In this document: positions 17,360 through 26,919 of the stretch, in pieces | Layout of the letters: each line of letters starts with the position of its first letter | Position numbering within the stretch: position 1 is the stretch's first letter | Source: Streptomyces mayonensis | GTDB lineage: Bacteria; Actinomycetota; Actinomycetes; Streptomycetales; Streptomycetaceae | Direction: 5' to 3' | Assembly (NCBI RefSeq): GCF_018982965.1 | Contig: NZ_JACBYP010000036.1 | Coordinates: 1-64,000, forward strand | DNA: 64,000 nucleotides | Translations under genes and position numbers: made by a program | Notes under the pieces: model-generated | Databases searched by the model: none | Told to the model about the DNA's origin: nothing | Seen by the model: only the letters and a program-made list of their open reading frames with translations

Positions 17360-20300
17360 GTGGACGACTATGCGGGACGGGTACTCGCCGACCGCTACCG
17401 CCTGCCCCTGCCGCCGTCCGACGAGTACGAACTCACCGAGACCCGGGCCTTCGACACGTACAGCGGCCAGGAAGTGCTGGTACGGCAGGTGCCGTTGCCG
17501 GAGGTCGTCGAGGCGGAGGTGCTCGACGTGGAGGGCCTTCCCGACGGGTTCACGGCCCGCGACGGAGGCCTCCGGCACCCCGGTGTCCGGCATTCCGGCA
17601 GGCGGTCGCCGGCCGCGGGCGGGGCCGTGCGGCGGCCGGCCGACCCGGTGGTGCGGCGGGCCGTCGAGGCCGCCCAGGCCGCGGCCGCGGTGCCCGACCA
17701 CCCGCGCCTGGACCAGGTCTTCGACGTGTTCGCCGAGGGCGGTTCGCTGTGGATCGTCAGCGAACTGGTGGCCGCGAGGCCGCTGGCCGCGCTGCTCGCC
17801 GAGCAGACCCTGACGCCGTACCGGGCCGCCGAGGTCGCCTCCGACGTGCTCCTCGCGCTGCGGGTGCTGCACACCCACGGCTGGGTGCACCGCAACATCA
17901 CCGCGCGGACCGTACTCGTCTGCGACGACGGACGTGTGATGCTGACCGGTCTGGCGGCCGGGGCGGCGGAGGAGGCGCTGTGCGGGTACGACCCCGTCCC
18001 CGCCCCCGACGAGGAGCCGCCCCCCGCGACCGGTCCGGGCGGAACCTTCGGCCCGGGAGGCGGCACGCCCGGTGCCTCCGGCACCACCGCGATTCGGCCC
18101 GGGTCCGTGGCTGGGGCTGGGGCTGGGGTTGGGACCGGGGCTGGGAGTTCCGGTTCCGGTGGCGCGCGTGCCGGGATCCTCGGTCCCGCGTCCGGCCCGG
18201 GACCGGGCGACGCCGATCCCGAGGCCGCCCGCCGGGCCGCCATCGAGGCGCGGGGCGTCGGGGAGCTGCCGGTGCCCGGCACCCCCACGCCCGGCCCTCC
18301 GGGGCTCGCGCCCGCGCCGCTGGACCCCGCGGGCGAGGCCCGCGCCGCGCGTGCCGGTGCGATCGCCGCGTACCGCGCCGGTGCCCGCGCCGCGGCCCGG
18401 GTCCAGGAGGCCCAGAACGGTCGCGCGGCCCTGCCCGGCGCCCGCCCCGCCCCCGACAGCGGTGCCGACGGCCTGCCACAGCGCACCACGGCCGCCGACG
18501 GGCACCCGGGCCACGGCATCGAGGGCGGAGCCGGAGACGGTGCCGGTGCCGGTGCCGGAGACGGTTCCGGTGGGGCGCGGCCCGGACGCGGGCCCGACGC
18601 CGGTCGGGACGCCTACGGGGTCGACGCCGGTCGGGACGCCTACGGGGTTGGCCCCGGGTTCGAGACCGGGCCGGTCGACTACGGGGCCCGTCCGGGCAGC
18701 AGGCCGTACGAGGGTGGCGGCGACGTTCCGGCCGGGGACGCGGGGTTCGCCGCCGGTCCGGGGTCCGCCGGAGACAGGGCGTTCGAGACCGGTTCCGGTG
18801 CCGGTCCGGGGCCCGGTCCCGGTCCCGGTTCCGGTTCCGGTCGCGTGGGAGGCGCCGCGTTCGAGACCGGTGCCCGTCCTGTCGGAGGTGGGGGGTTCGA
18901 GGGCGGTTCCAGCCTCGGTGGAGGCGCCGGCTTCGGCTCCCTCCCCGGCGCCGCCGGAGCCGGGCCCGGCGCCAACGCCCCGCCCGGACAGATCGCCGAC
19001 CCCTACGGCGTAGGCACCGGAGACCCCTGGCACGGCACCACGCCCTGGGCCACCGGCCCAGCGCGGCCGGTCCCGACCGCCCCGGCACGGGAGGCGGCCT
19101 CTCTGGAGCCTGGCTTGAAGCCAAGCCTGGAGCCCGGCCTGGAGCCAGGTGTGAAGCCAGGTGTGAAGCCAGGCGTGGAGTCAGGCGCCGCGGGGGCCGG
19201 AGGCTGGGACGGGCCGTCCGCACGTACGCCCGCGTCCCGCGGCCCCGCCACCGCTCTCGATGCCGAGCGGGCCCGGCAGACGCGGATGGCCGTGGTCGGG
19301 CCGGTGACCGAGCGGTGGGCGCCGGAGCAGGCGGGCCCCGTGCACGAGAACTGGCAGCTGGCCGCGCCCATCGGCCCGGCGACGGACCTGTGGGCGCTGG
19401 GCGCCCTGCTCTTCCGCGCCGTACAGGGACACGCGCCCTACCCGGAGGAGTCGACCGCCGAGCTGGTGCAGATCGTGTGCGCGGAGCCGCCCGCCTTCGC
19501 CGAGGAGTGCGGGCCGCTGCGCCCGGTCGTGGAGTCGCTGCTGCGTCAGGACCCCACCGAGCGCATCGACTTCGAGGAACTGCGCGGCTGGCTGCGCTCC
19601 CTCGTGCGCTCGGCGCCCGAGCCCGAGGCCGGGCTGAACGTGATCCCGGCCCCGCCCGCGGAGACCAGCCGGCTGCCCATCGTGCGCCGCCGCGGCGAGC
19701 TGGTGCGCAGGCGGCGCGCCGGGCTGCCCGCGCACCACGGGCGGCACAAGCGGGGCCGGGAGCCGGCCCGCTCCCCGCGCAGCCTCGGCCGGACACTGCT
19801 CCTGGTGATACTGCTCGCCCTGGCCGGGGCGGTCGCGTACGCCGTGTTCTTCATGCCGAAGAGCGGTACCGCCGACTCCGGCACCGCACGGACCGGTGCC
19901 GCCGGCGGGGCGAGCCGCGCGCCGGCCGAGAGTTCGCCGGACACCGGCAGCGAGCCGGAGCCCGAGCGGAACTCCCCGACCACCGACCCCGGCGCCTCCG
20001 GGACGGCGGGCGGCTCCACCGAACCGCAGTCCGACGTCGCCGACGGATTCACCCTGCGCAAGGACCAGGAGGGCTTCAGCGTCGCCGTCGCCGAGGGCTG
20101 GGACCGCACCCCTCGCAACGGCAGCGGCCAGGTCGTCTACGGCAAGGGTGACTTCGAGCTCCTCGTCGTGCCCGGCCGGGACCGCGCCTCGGAGTTCGGT
20201 GACGACCCGATGGCCTACCAGCGCGACAGCGAGCCCGAGTTGGCGTCGTACCGGGCCTCCAGCTGGGCCACCTCCAGCGGGCTGAAGACCATCGAGGTCG

Positions 20301-20488
20301 GTGGACGTACCTCTGCTGAGGGGCAGTTCACCTGGACCGGTGTGAAGGGCGAGCTGTTCGTGCACAACGCCGCCGTCCTGATCGACGGCCGTTACCACGT
20401 GGTGCAGGTCCGCGGTCCGGAGGCGGAACGGGACGAGGTGAGCCGGATCTTCGAGCAGGCCTCGGCGACCTACCGGTACGCGCCCTGA
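17360..20488 (+). CDS. Giant membrane pseudokinase (cluster gene 2)
   Basis: A 1042-aa protein with kinase-like ends but degenerate catalytic residues: the ATP lysine is R42 (VLVRQV), HRD is H177-R178-N179 (HRNITARTV), and DFG reads G197-L198-A199 in LTGLAAG. About 450 residues of Gly/Ala/Pro/Asp repeats, including DAGRDAYGV units and a KPGV/EPGL array near residue 590, split the kinase fold; the C-lobe resumes at ATDLWALGALLF. A membrane helix lies at about 812-832, then an external domain (GFSVAVAEGW). Probably a scaffold or an allosteric partner of the neighbouring kinases. GTG 17360 follows GGGGGTGG. Confidence 0.85.
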   Translation: MDDYAGRVLADRYRLPLPPSDEYELTETRAFDTYSGQEVLVRQVPLPEVVEAEVLDVEGLPDGFTARDGGLRHPGVRHSGRRSPAAGGAVRRPADPVVRRAVEAAQAAAAVPDHPRLDQVFDVFAEGGSLWIVSELVAARPLAALLAEQTLTPYRAAEVASDVLLALRVLHTHGWVHRNITARTVLVCDDGRVMLTGLAAGAAEEALCGYDPVPAPDEEPPPATGPGGTFGPGGGTPGASGTTAIRPGSVAGAGAGVGTGAGSSGSGGARAGILGPASGPGPGDADPEAARRAAIEARGVGELPVPGTPTPGPPGLAPAPLDPAGEARAARAGAIAAYRAGARAAARVQEAQNGRAALPGARPAPDSGADGLPQRTTAADGHPGHGIEGGAGDGAGAGAGDGSGGARPGRGPDAGRDAYGVDAGRDAYGVGPGFETGPVDYGARPGSRPYEGGGDVPAGDAGFAAGPGSAGDRAFETGSGAGPGPGPGPGSGSGRVGGAAFETGARPVGGGGFEGGSSLGGGAGFGSLPGAAGAGPGANAPPGQIADPYGVGTGDPWHGTTPWATGPARPVPTAPAREAASLEPGLKPSLEPGLEPGVKPGVKPGVESGAAGAGGWDGPSARTPASRGPATALDAERARQTRMAVVGPVTERWAPEQAGPVHENWQLAAPIGPATDLWALGALLFRAVQGHAPYPEESTAELVQIVCAEPPAFAEECGPLRPVVESLLRQDPTERIDFEELRGWLRSLVRSAPEPEAGLNVIPAPPAETSRLPIVRRRGELVRRRRAGLPAHHGRHKRGREPARSPRSLGRTLLLVILLALAGAVAYAVFFMPKSGTADSGTARTGAAGGASRAPAESSPDTGSEPEPERNSPTTDPGASGTAGGSTEPQSDVADGFTLRKDQEGFSVAVAEGWDRTPRNGSGQVVYGKGDFELLVVPGRDRASEFGDDPMAYQRDSEPELASYRASSWATSSGLKTIEVGGRTSAEGQFTWTGVKGELFVHNAAVLIDGRYHVVQVRGPEAERDEVSRIFEQASATYRYAP

Positions 20489-20624
20489 CCGCAGTTCGCC
20501 CCGATGGTTGACTGCCATCACGGAAAGCGACAACCGTCACAGAGCGGTTTCCATCCCACCCCGCCCGTTCCCCGACGGGTGGCCGGTCCCTAGTCTGGCC
20601 CTGACAAGACCATTGCGGGGCAAC

Positions 20625-22709
20625 GTGAATCAGATGCAGGGCCGGCTCGTCGCAGACCGATACCGGCTCGAGGAGGCCATCGGCAGCGGCGGCATGGGCC
20701 GGGTGTGGCGCGCACACGACGAGGTGCTGCACCGGATCGTCGCCATCAAGGAGTTGACCGCCGCGCTCTACGTCTCGGAGAGCGACCAGGCCATCCTGCT
20801 GGCGCGCACCCGGGGCGAGGCGCGCGCCGCGGCACGGATCAACCACTCGGCCGTCGTCACCGTCCACGACGTACTCGAACACGACGGCCGGCCGTGGATC
20901 GTGATGGAGCTGGTCGAGGGCCGCTCGCTGGCCGACGCGGTCAAGACGGAAGAGCGGGTCGAACCGCGGGAGGCGGCCCGCATCGGCCTGTGGGTGCTGC
21001 GCGCCCTGCGCGCCGCACACGCCGCCGGTGTCCTGCACCGGGACGTCAAACCGGGCAACGTACTGCTCGGCGACGACGGCCGGGTGCTGCTCACCGACTT
21101 CGGCATCGCGCAGATCGAGGGCGACTCCACCATCACCCGGACCGGTGAGGTCGTCGGCTCCGTCGACTACCTCGCGCCCGAACGGGTCCGCGGCCACGAC
21201 CCCGGCCCCTCCTCCGACCTGTGGGCACTCGGCGCGACGCTGTACACGGCGGTGGAGGGCAGGTCGCCGTTCCGGCGCACCTCGCCGCTGACGACCATGC
21301 AGGCGGTCGTCGAGGAGGAGGCCACCGAGCCCCGGTACGCCGGTCCGCTGGCGCCCGTCATCAGCGCCCTGCTCTGCAAGGACCCGCAGGCGCGGCCCGA
21401 CGCGACCGAGACCGAGCACCTGCTCGCCCAGGCGGCGGAGGGGCGGCGCCCGGACGCGGCCCAGGCGTACGTGCCGACCACGCAGTACACGGGGCCGCCG
21501 GACCAGGGAGACACCCCGCACGAGCACCCGGCGGGCCCGGCGACCGGGACGCCGTATCCGCCGGTGGCCGGTCCGTCGATGGCCGGTCCGCCGGTGGCCG
21601 GGCCGCCCGGCACGGGGTCGGCGGCCAACGGGCCCACGGGCAGCGGGCCCACGGGCAGTGGGCCCATGGGCAGCGGTCCCACGGGCAGCGGTCCCACGGG
21701 TACCGGTCCCACGGCTGTGGGTTCTGCGGCGACCGGTCATACGGCGTTCGGTCCCGCGGCCACCGGTGACCGGGTGACCGGTCACACGGGCACCGGCCCT
21801 ACGGCCGTCGGCGCCTCGGTCCCGGGGCACGCGGGGGCCGGGTACACGAACTCGGCGTACGGGCAATCCGAGTACACGGACTACACGAACTCGGCGTACA
21901 CGAGCGCGGGCCGCCCCGGCCACCCGGGTCGCGACGGCACGGGGCACACGGGGCACACGGGGCACACGGGGCCCGGGCAGGTGCCGCCGGGCCACACCGC
22001 CACCGGCCCGGTACCGGTCGGGCCGGGCGCTCCCCGACGCCACCGGCTCGGGCGCCCGCGCACCTTCGTCCTGGTCGTCGCCGTCGCCGCCCTCATCGGC
22101 GCGGGCACCGCCGTGCTGCTCGACCAGCAGGGCGACAAGGAGCGCGGCTCCGAGGCCGGTTCCCGGCCCACCCGCTCGACCTCCCCCCTGCCCGACCCCT
22201 CCGCCAGCAGCAAGGACCCCGGCAGCTCCGTCCCCGCCGACTGGGTACGCCGGAACGACCCGCTGGGTTTCGGCCTGTCCCTGCCCAAGGGCTGGAAGCG
22301 GAAGGACTTCGACGGCGACAGCGGCGAACTCCGGCAGATCGACTACACCCCCGACGGCGGCGAGCACGTCATCCGCATATCCGTCGACACCGCCCCCGAC
22401 TACAACGACCCGTACACCCACCAGCAGGACCTGGACGCCCAGCTCGGCCAGCGTCTGGTCGACTACCAGCGCGTCGCCCTGGAAAGGGTCGACTACCGGG
22501 ACCGCGACAGCGCCCGGTGGGAGTACACCTGGACCGCGCTGGCGAAGGACACCTCCTTCCCCGGCCCGCGCCGCGCCGTGTCGCAGTCGTACGTCTCCCG
22601 CGACGGCGTCGAGTACGCCTTCAACATGTCGGGGCCGGCCAGCGACTGGCCGACCACGCGACAGCAGTTCAGGACCGTGCTCCAGAGCTGGCAGGAAAAG
22701 ACCGGCTGA
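20625..22709 (+). CDS. Membrane Ser/Thr protein kinase (cluster gene 3)
   Basis: A 694-aa kinase with all key residues: GSGGMG (20-25), K42, HRDVK with D140, DFG at 158-160. A linker of Gly/Thr/Pro repeats (GPTGSG units, then GHT triplets) runs to a membrane helix at about 480-499. The external domain (about 545-694) starts GFGLSLPKGWK and resembles those of cluster genes 1 and 2. The start is GTG 20625, preceded by GCGGGG; the longer open frame upstream lacks coding signs. The gap from the pseudokinase gene is 136 bp, so it may have its own promoter. Confidence 0.88.
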   Translation: MNQMQGRLVADRYRLEEAIGSGGMGRVWRAHDEVLHRIVAIKELTAALYVSESDQAILLARTRGEARAAARINHSAVVTVHDVLEHDGRPWIVMELVEGRSLADAVKTEERVEPREAARIGLWVLRALRAAHAAGVLHRDVKPGNVLLGDDGRVLLTDFGIAQIEGDSTITRTGEVVGSVDYLAPERVRGHDPGPSSDLWALGATLYTAVEGRSPFRRTSPLTTMQAVVEEEATEPRYAGPLAPVISALLCKDPQARPDATETEHLLAQAAEGRRPDAAQAYVPTTQYTGPPDQGDTPHEHPAGPATGTPYPPVAGPSMAGPPVAGPPGTGSAANGPTGSGPTGSGPMGSGPTGSGPTGTGPTAVGSAATGHTAFGPAATGDRVTGHTGTGPTAVGASVPGHAGAGYTNSAYGQSEYTDYTNSAYTSAGRPGHPGRDGTGHTGHTGHTGPGQVPPGHTATGPVPVGPGAPRRHRLGRPRTFVLVVAVAALIGAGTAVLLDQQGDKERGSEAGSRPTRSTSPLPDPSASSKDPGSSVPADWVRRNDPLGFGLSLPKGWKRKDFDGDSGELRQIDYTPDGGEHVIRISVDTAPDYNDPYTHQQDLDAQLGQRLVDYQRVALERVDYRDRDSARWEYTWTALAKDTSFPGPRRAVSQSYVSRDGVEYAFNMSGPASDWPTTRQQFRTVLQSWQEKTG

Positions 22710-22830
22710 CCCGTACGACGCGACGGCCGTGAGGCGGCAGCCGCGAGGCACCGAACGGGTCTCGCACACCCGTCGGTTGTCGGCCACCCGTGTGACAGCG
22801 ACCCGGAGCCGGTGCGTCAGGTGGGGCATG

Positions 22831-23970
22831 ATGGGCCGCATGGTGACCGAGGGGGCGGGCGGGCGTGTCATCGCGGGCCGGTACCGGCTCCACGAACGGC
22901 TCGGCCGCGGCGGCATGGGCATCGTCTGGCGGGCCACCGACCAACTCCTCGCCCGCGAAGTGGCCGTGAAGGCGCTCCCCCTCGACGAGACCCTCTCCGC
23001 GGCCGAGGCCCGGCGGCGCCGTGAGCGCACCCTGCGCGAGGCCCGCGCGGTCGCGCGGCTGCGGCATCCGCACGTCATCGTCGTGCACGATGTCGTCGAG
23101 GACGACGAACGCGCGTACATGGTCATGGAGTTCGTCGACGGCGGATCGCTCGCCGACCGCGTCGCCACGCACGGTCCGGTCGGGCCAGGCGAGGCCGCCC
23201 GGATCGGCGTCGCCCTGCTCGACGCCCTGCGCACCGCACACGCGGCGGGCATCCTGCACCGGGACGTGAAACCGTCCAACGTGCTCATCGCCGACGACGG
23301 CCGGGTCGTCCTCACGGACTTCGGGGTCGCACAGGTCGCGGGCGCCACCACGCTCACCGAGAGCGGCTCCTTCGTGGGCTCCCCCGAGTACACCGCGCCG
23401 GAACGGATGTCCGGCGCCGGAACAGGGCCGGAGTCGGACCTGTGGTCGCTGGGCGTACTGCTGTGCGCCGTCCTCAGTGGCGTGAGCCCCTTCCACCGCG
23501 ACTCGCTCGGCGGTGTCCTGCACGCCGTGGTCACCGACGAGATCCGCCCGCCCGAGCAGGCCGGACCGCTCCTCCCGGTCGTACGGGGCCTGCTGGAACG
23601 AGACCCCGGACGACGGCTGGACGCGGCGTCGGCCGACCGGATGCTGCGTGCCTTCCTGAGCACCGGCCGCACCCCCGCGACCGCACGGGCGGCCGGGAGC
23701 GGCGGGTCCCGGAGGCTGAGGCGGGGTGTGCTGACGGCCGTGCTGCTCGTCGTCGCGGCCGCGGGCGCCGGCATCTCGCTGGCGGCCCTGCTGGCGGACG
23801 GCGACGACGACGGGAACGGTACGCCGACGACCTCGGCGCCCGCGACACCGACCACCGGGACGGTGTCACCGCCGCTGTCACCGCCGCTCTCACCGTCCGC
23901 GCCCGCCGGCCCCACCGCATCCGAGCCCACCGCGTCCGGCCCCACCGCATCCGGCCCAACCGGGAGATAA
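22831..23970 (+). CDS. Membrane Ser/Thr protein kinase with short tail (cluster gene 4)
   Basis: A kinase of about 379 aa. It has GRGGMG (25-30), K47, HRDVK with D145 and DFG at 163-165, so it should be active. The C-lobe is followed by one membrane helix (about 300-321) and only about 55 external residues, made of Asp/Gly and repeated TASGP units, with no folded sensor domain. Several in-frame starts cluster at 22828-22843; I take ATG 22831 behind AGGTGGGG. Unlike its neighbours it cannot sense through a large ectodomain, so it may be activated by partners. Confidence 0.87.
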   Translation: MGRMVTEGAGGRVIAGRYRLHERLGRGGMGIVWRATDQLLAREVAVKALPLDETLSAAEARRRRERTLREARAVARLRHPHVIVVHDVVEDDERAYMVMEFVDGGSLADRVATHGPVGPGEAARIGVALLDALRTAHAAGILHRDVKPSNVLIADDGRVVLTDFGVAQVAGATTLTESGSFVGSPEYTAPERMSGAGTGPESDLWSLGVLLCAVLSGVSPFHRDSLGGVLHAVVTDEIRPPEQAGPLLPVVRGLLERDPGRRLDAASADRMLRAFLSTGRTPATARAAGSGGSRRLRRGVLTAVLLVVAAAGAGISLAALLADGDDDGNGTPTTSAPATPTTGTVSPPLSPPLSPSAPAGPTASEPTASGPTASGPTGR

Positions 23971-24050
23971 GCGGCACGTCGCGTCACGGGTGTGTGACCG
24001 CCGGACACCGGCGGTGGAAAGGGCCGCGTCCGGCGCGGTATGGATGGACC

Positions 24051-25856
24051 ATGAGCAGCAACGGGGGGCCCCGCTCAGGGGCGGACGAGCCGACGAGTTT
24101 TGACCTGCAGCCACCGAACCAGCCGGTCGCGGTGCCGCATCCCGGCAACCCGTACGCGGCGCCCACCGAGGTCGTACCGCCGCAGGCCACGTCGCCCGAA
24201 CCGGCCGCGTCGCCCGAACCGGCCGCGCCGCCGTCGCCCGCGCCGACCGCGGTGCCCTCTTCCGCTCCGGCCGCGGCAGCCGCGGCGCCCACGGTGGCCG
24301 GGGAGCCGGGCGCCGGGGACCCGGGGGCCGGACGCCTCGTCGCCGGCCGCTACCGGCTGATCGCCAGGCTCGGGCACGGCGGCATGGGCACGGTGTGGCG
24401 GGCGAAGGACGAGACCGTGGACCGCGAGGTCGCCGTCAAGGAGCCCCGCGTCCCCGACCACCTTCCCGAACGTGAACGGGACAACGCCTTCGAGCGCATG
24501 CGCCGCGAGGCGCGCGCCGCGGCCCGCCTCGACCATCCCGCCGTGGTCGACGTGCACGACGTGGCGGTCGTGGACGGCCGGCCGTGGATCGTCATGGAGC
24601 TGGTACGGGGGCGCTCGCTGGGCGACGCCCTGCAGGAAGGCACCCTGGGCGCGCGCGAGGCGGCCCGGATCGGTCTTGAGGTGCTCGGTGCGCTGGAGGC
24701 CGCGCACCAGGCCGGCATCCTGCACCGGGACGTGAAGCCGGACAACGTACTGCTCGGCCGGCACGACCGGGTCGTCCTCGCCGACTTCGGCATCGCACAG
24801 ATCGAGGGCGAGACCAACCTGACCGACACCGGCGGCTTCGTGGGCTCGCCCGAGTACATCGCGCCGGAACGGGTGCTGGGGCGGCGTCCCGGCCCGGAGA
24901 GCGACCTGTGGTCCCTGGGCGTGGTGCTGTACGCGGCGACGGAGGGGGTCTCGCCGTTCCGCCGCAGCAACACGCCCGCCACGCTCCAGTCGGTGCTCAA
25001 CGCCGTGCCGGCGCCGCCCGCCGCCGCGCAGGGCCCGCTGGCCGAGGTCATCACGGGCCTGCTGGACAAGGACCCTGCCCGCCGCCCGGACGCCGCCCGG
25101 GTCCGCACGCTGCTCGACGCCGCCGCGAACCCGCCCGCGCCGCCGCCGACCCGGGTTGCGCCGTTCGGTGCCGCGGGTGTTGCCCGTGGGGCGTCGGGCA
25201 CCGGGCCGGGCACCGGCTCGCGCTGGGGCGTCCGGCTGGGCCGCAACGTGTGGATCACCCTCGGCGCGGCGGTCGTGGCGGCGGCCGTGGCCTCGTACCT
25301 CGTGGTCGCCGACCCCTTCGCGGGCCCCCTGCCGGAGGGCTGGAAGCAGCAGAAGCTCGGCGCGAAGGTCGGGATGAGCGTCGGCGTGCCCGCGGAGTTC
25401 GTGAAGGAGAAGCACGCGGAGGACGAGGAGTGGGACGGTACCAACGAGACGTTCTCCGACCCGAGCGGCGCGGTCACCGTCTTCGTGGACCGGGACATCA
25501 AGGCCGACGACGAGGCGGGCGAGATCCCGGACACCGCGGGGGCCAACGCCTGGGCGGACTGGGACATGCTCAAGGACGGCGAGTACTCCTGGGACTTCGC
25601 GGAGAAGCCCGCTCCCAAGGGGGAGCCGAGCGAGACAGAGTACAAGGGCGAGAAGGCCGCCGAGAACACCATCGCCTACACGACCACGGACACGGAGCAC
25701 CCCCGCAAGCGGGAGTTCCACATCCTCTACTACCGTGCCGGCAACGGTGACATGTACAAGGTGTCGATCGACTACCCCCGCGAGGGCTACTTCGCCGACG
25801 AGGGCCGGGAGATCGCCCGGACGGTGATCGCCAACTGGGAGGTCGACAAGCTCTGA
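24051..25856 (+). CDS. Membrane Ser/Thr protein kinase with proline-rich N-terminus (cluster gene 5)
   Basis: A 601-aa kinase. About 95 Pro/Ala-rich residues (repeats of SPEPAA) precede the catalytic domain with GHGGMG, K130, HRDVK with D227 and DFG at 245-247. A membrane helix (about 402-420) leads to an external domain of about 180 residues, acidic and Lys-rich, with the related opening KVGMSVGVPAEF. ATG 24051 is used; its ribosome-binding site is weak. The stop codon overlaps the start of the next gene by one base (TGATG), so the two are translationally coupled. Confidence 0.88.
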   Translation: MSSNGGPRSGADEPTSFDLQPPNQPVAVPHPGNPYAAPTEVVPPQATSPEPAASPEPAAPPSPAPTAVPSSAPAAAAAAPTVAGEPGAGDPGAGRLVAGRYRLIARLGHGGMGTVWRAKDETVDREVAVKEPRVPDHLPERERDNAFERMRREARAAARLDHPAVVDVHDVAVVDGRPWIVMELVRGRSLGDALQEGTLGAREAARIGLEVLGALEAAHQAGILHRDVKPDNVLLGRHDRVVLADFGIAQIEGETNLTDTGGFVGSPEYIAPERVLGRRPGPESDLWSLGVVLYAATEGVSPFRRSNTPATLQSVLNAVPAPPAAAQGPLAEVITGLLDKDPARRPDAARVRTLLDAAANPPAPPPTRVAPFGAAGVARGASGTGPGTGSRWGVRLGRNVWITLGAAVVAAAVASYLVVADPFAGPLPEGWKQQKLGAKVGMSVGVPAEFVKEKHAEDEEWDGTNETFSDPSGAVTVFVDRDIKADDEAGEIPDTAGANAWADWDMLKDGEYSWDFAEKPAPKGEPSETEYKGEKAAENTIAYTTTDTEHPRKREFHILYYRAGNGDMYKVSIDYPREGYFADEGREIARTVIANWEVDKL

Positions 25857-26797
25857 TGGGACTCGAGGGCCGACTGGTCGGTGGGCGCTACCGGCTGCTG
25901 CGGCGGGCCGGCTCCGGACGGTCGGGCACCGTCTGGCGGGCCCTCGACGAGGCGGCGGACCGCGAAGTCGCAGTCCGGTGGCCCCGGTTGCCCGGCGTCC
26001 CGGAGGGCGAGACCTACCGGAGGGCGGCCCACCGCCTCTACCGCGAGGCGCGCGCCGCCGCCCGCGTCGATCATCCCGCCGCGGTCCGCATCCTCGACGT
26101 GGTCGTCGAGGATGCCGGTCTCGACGGACTGCCCTGGATCGTCATGGAGTGGGTCCAGGGCGAGTCCCTGCACGAAGTGCTCCGGCGCGGCCCGGTCCCA
26201 CCGGCGGAGGCCGCCCGCATCGGCCTCGCCGTCCTCGGCGCCCTGCGGGCCGCGCACGCCGTCGGCATCGTGCACCGGGCGGTCCGGCCCGCCAACGTGC
26301 TCCTCGGCCGGCACGACCGCGTCGTCCTCACCGACTTCGGCACCGCCCACCTGCCGGGGGAGGGGGCGGCCCCGCCACAGCAGGGTGTCCTGCCGGAGCA
26401 GGGTGCCCCGCCAGGAGAGGGGCCCCCGCCGGGCCAGAGGTTCCGGGCGGGGGAGGACTTCCGGGCGGAGGAGGAGTTCCGGGCGGGGAAGGAGTCGCCG
26501 CGGGACACCGGGCCCGCGGCCGACCTGCGATCCCTCGGTGCCCTGCTGCGAGCCGCCGCGGGCGACCCACCGGCGTCCGGGCCGTCCGGGCTGTCCAGGC
26601 CGCCTGAGTCGCCTGTGCGGCCTGGGTCGGCAGGGCCGTCCGGGCTCCTCGGCACGGTCGTCGAACGCCTGCTGGCCGAGCACGCCGCGTTGCGGCCGGA
26701 CGCGGAGGACGTCGCCCAGCAGTTGGAAGCGGTGGCCGGCGGTCTCCGGCCCACACCGGACGTAAAAGAAGTGATCAGATCCAGTCCTTCCGTGTAA
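25856..26797 (+). CDS. Soluble pseudokinase coupled to upstream kinase (cluster gene 6)
   Basis: A 313-aa kinase-fold protein without a membrane segment. The glycine loop GSGRSG and DFG (160-162) survive, but the ATP lysine is Arg41 (VAVRW) and HRD is H140-R141-A142 with the following Lys also Arg (HRAVRPANV). The catalytic base is therefore missing. The activation-loop region is replaced by a Gly/Pro/Glu-rich insert (PPQQGVLPEQGAPPGEG). Its ATG shares one base with the stop of the kinase before it, implying fixed stoichiometry. Inference: an adaptor or activator of that kinase. Confidence 0.82.
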   Translation: MGLEGRLVGGRYRLLRRAGSGRSGTVWRALDEAADREVAVRWPRLPGVPEGETYRRAAHRLYREARAAARVDHPAAVRILDVVVEDAGLDGLPWIVMEWVQGESLHEVLRRGPVPPAEAARIGLAVLGALRAAHAVGIVHRAVRPANVLLGRHDRVVLTDFGTAHLPGEGAAPPQQGVLPEQGAPPGEGPPPGQRFRAGEDFRAEEEFRAGKESPRDTGPAADLRSLGALLRAAAGDPPASGPSGLSRPPESPVRPGSAGPSGLLGTVVERLLAEHAALRPDAEDVAQQLEAVAGGLRPTPDVKEVIRSSPSV

Positions 26798-26919
26798 CGC
26801 CCTGATCAGCGGGTTTCTTGCCAGCGATCACTGGCGTGATGTGAGCACTCGGTGAATCACCGCGAATCCCCGTTACCGACGGGTACACAAAGCCCGCCCC
26901 GCGGCATACCCTGCGGCAC

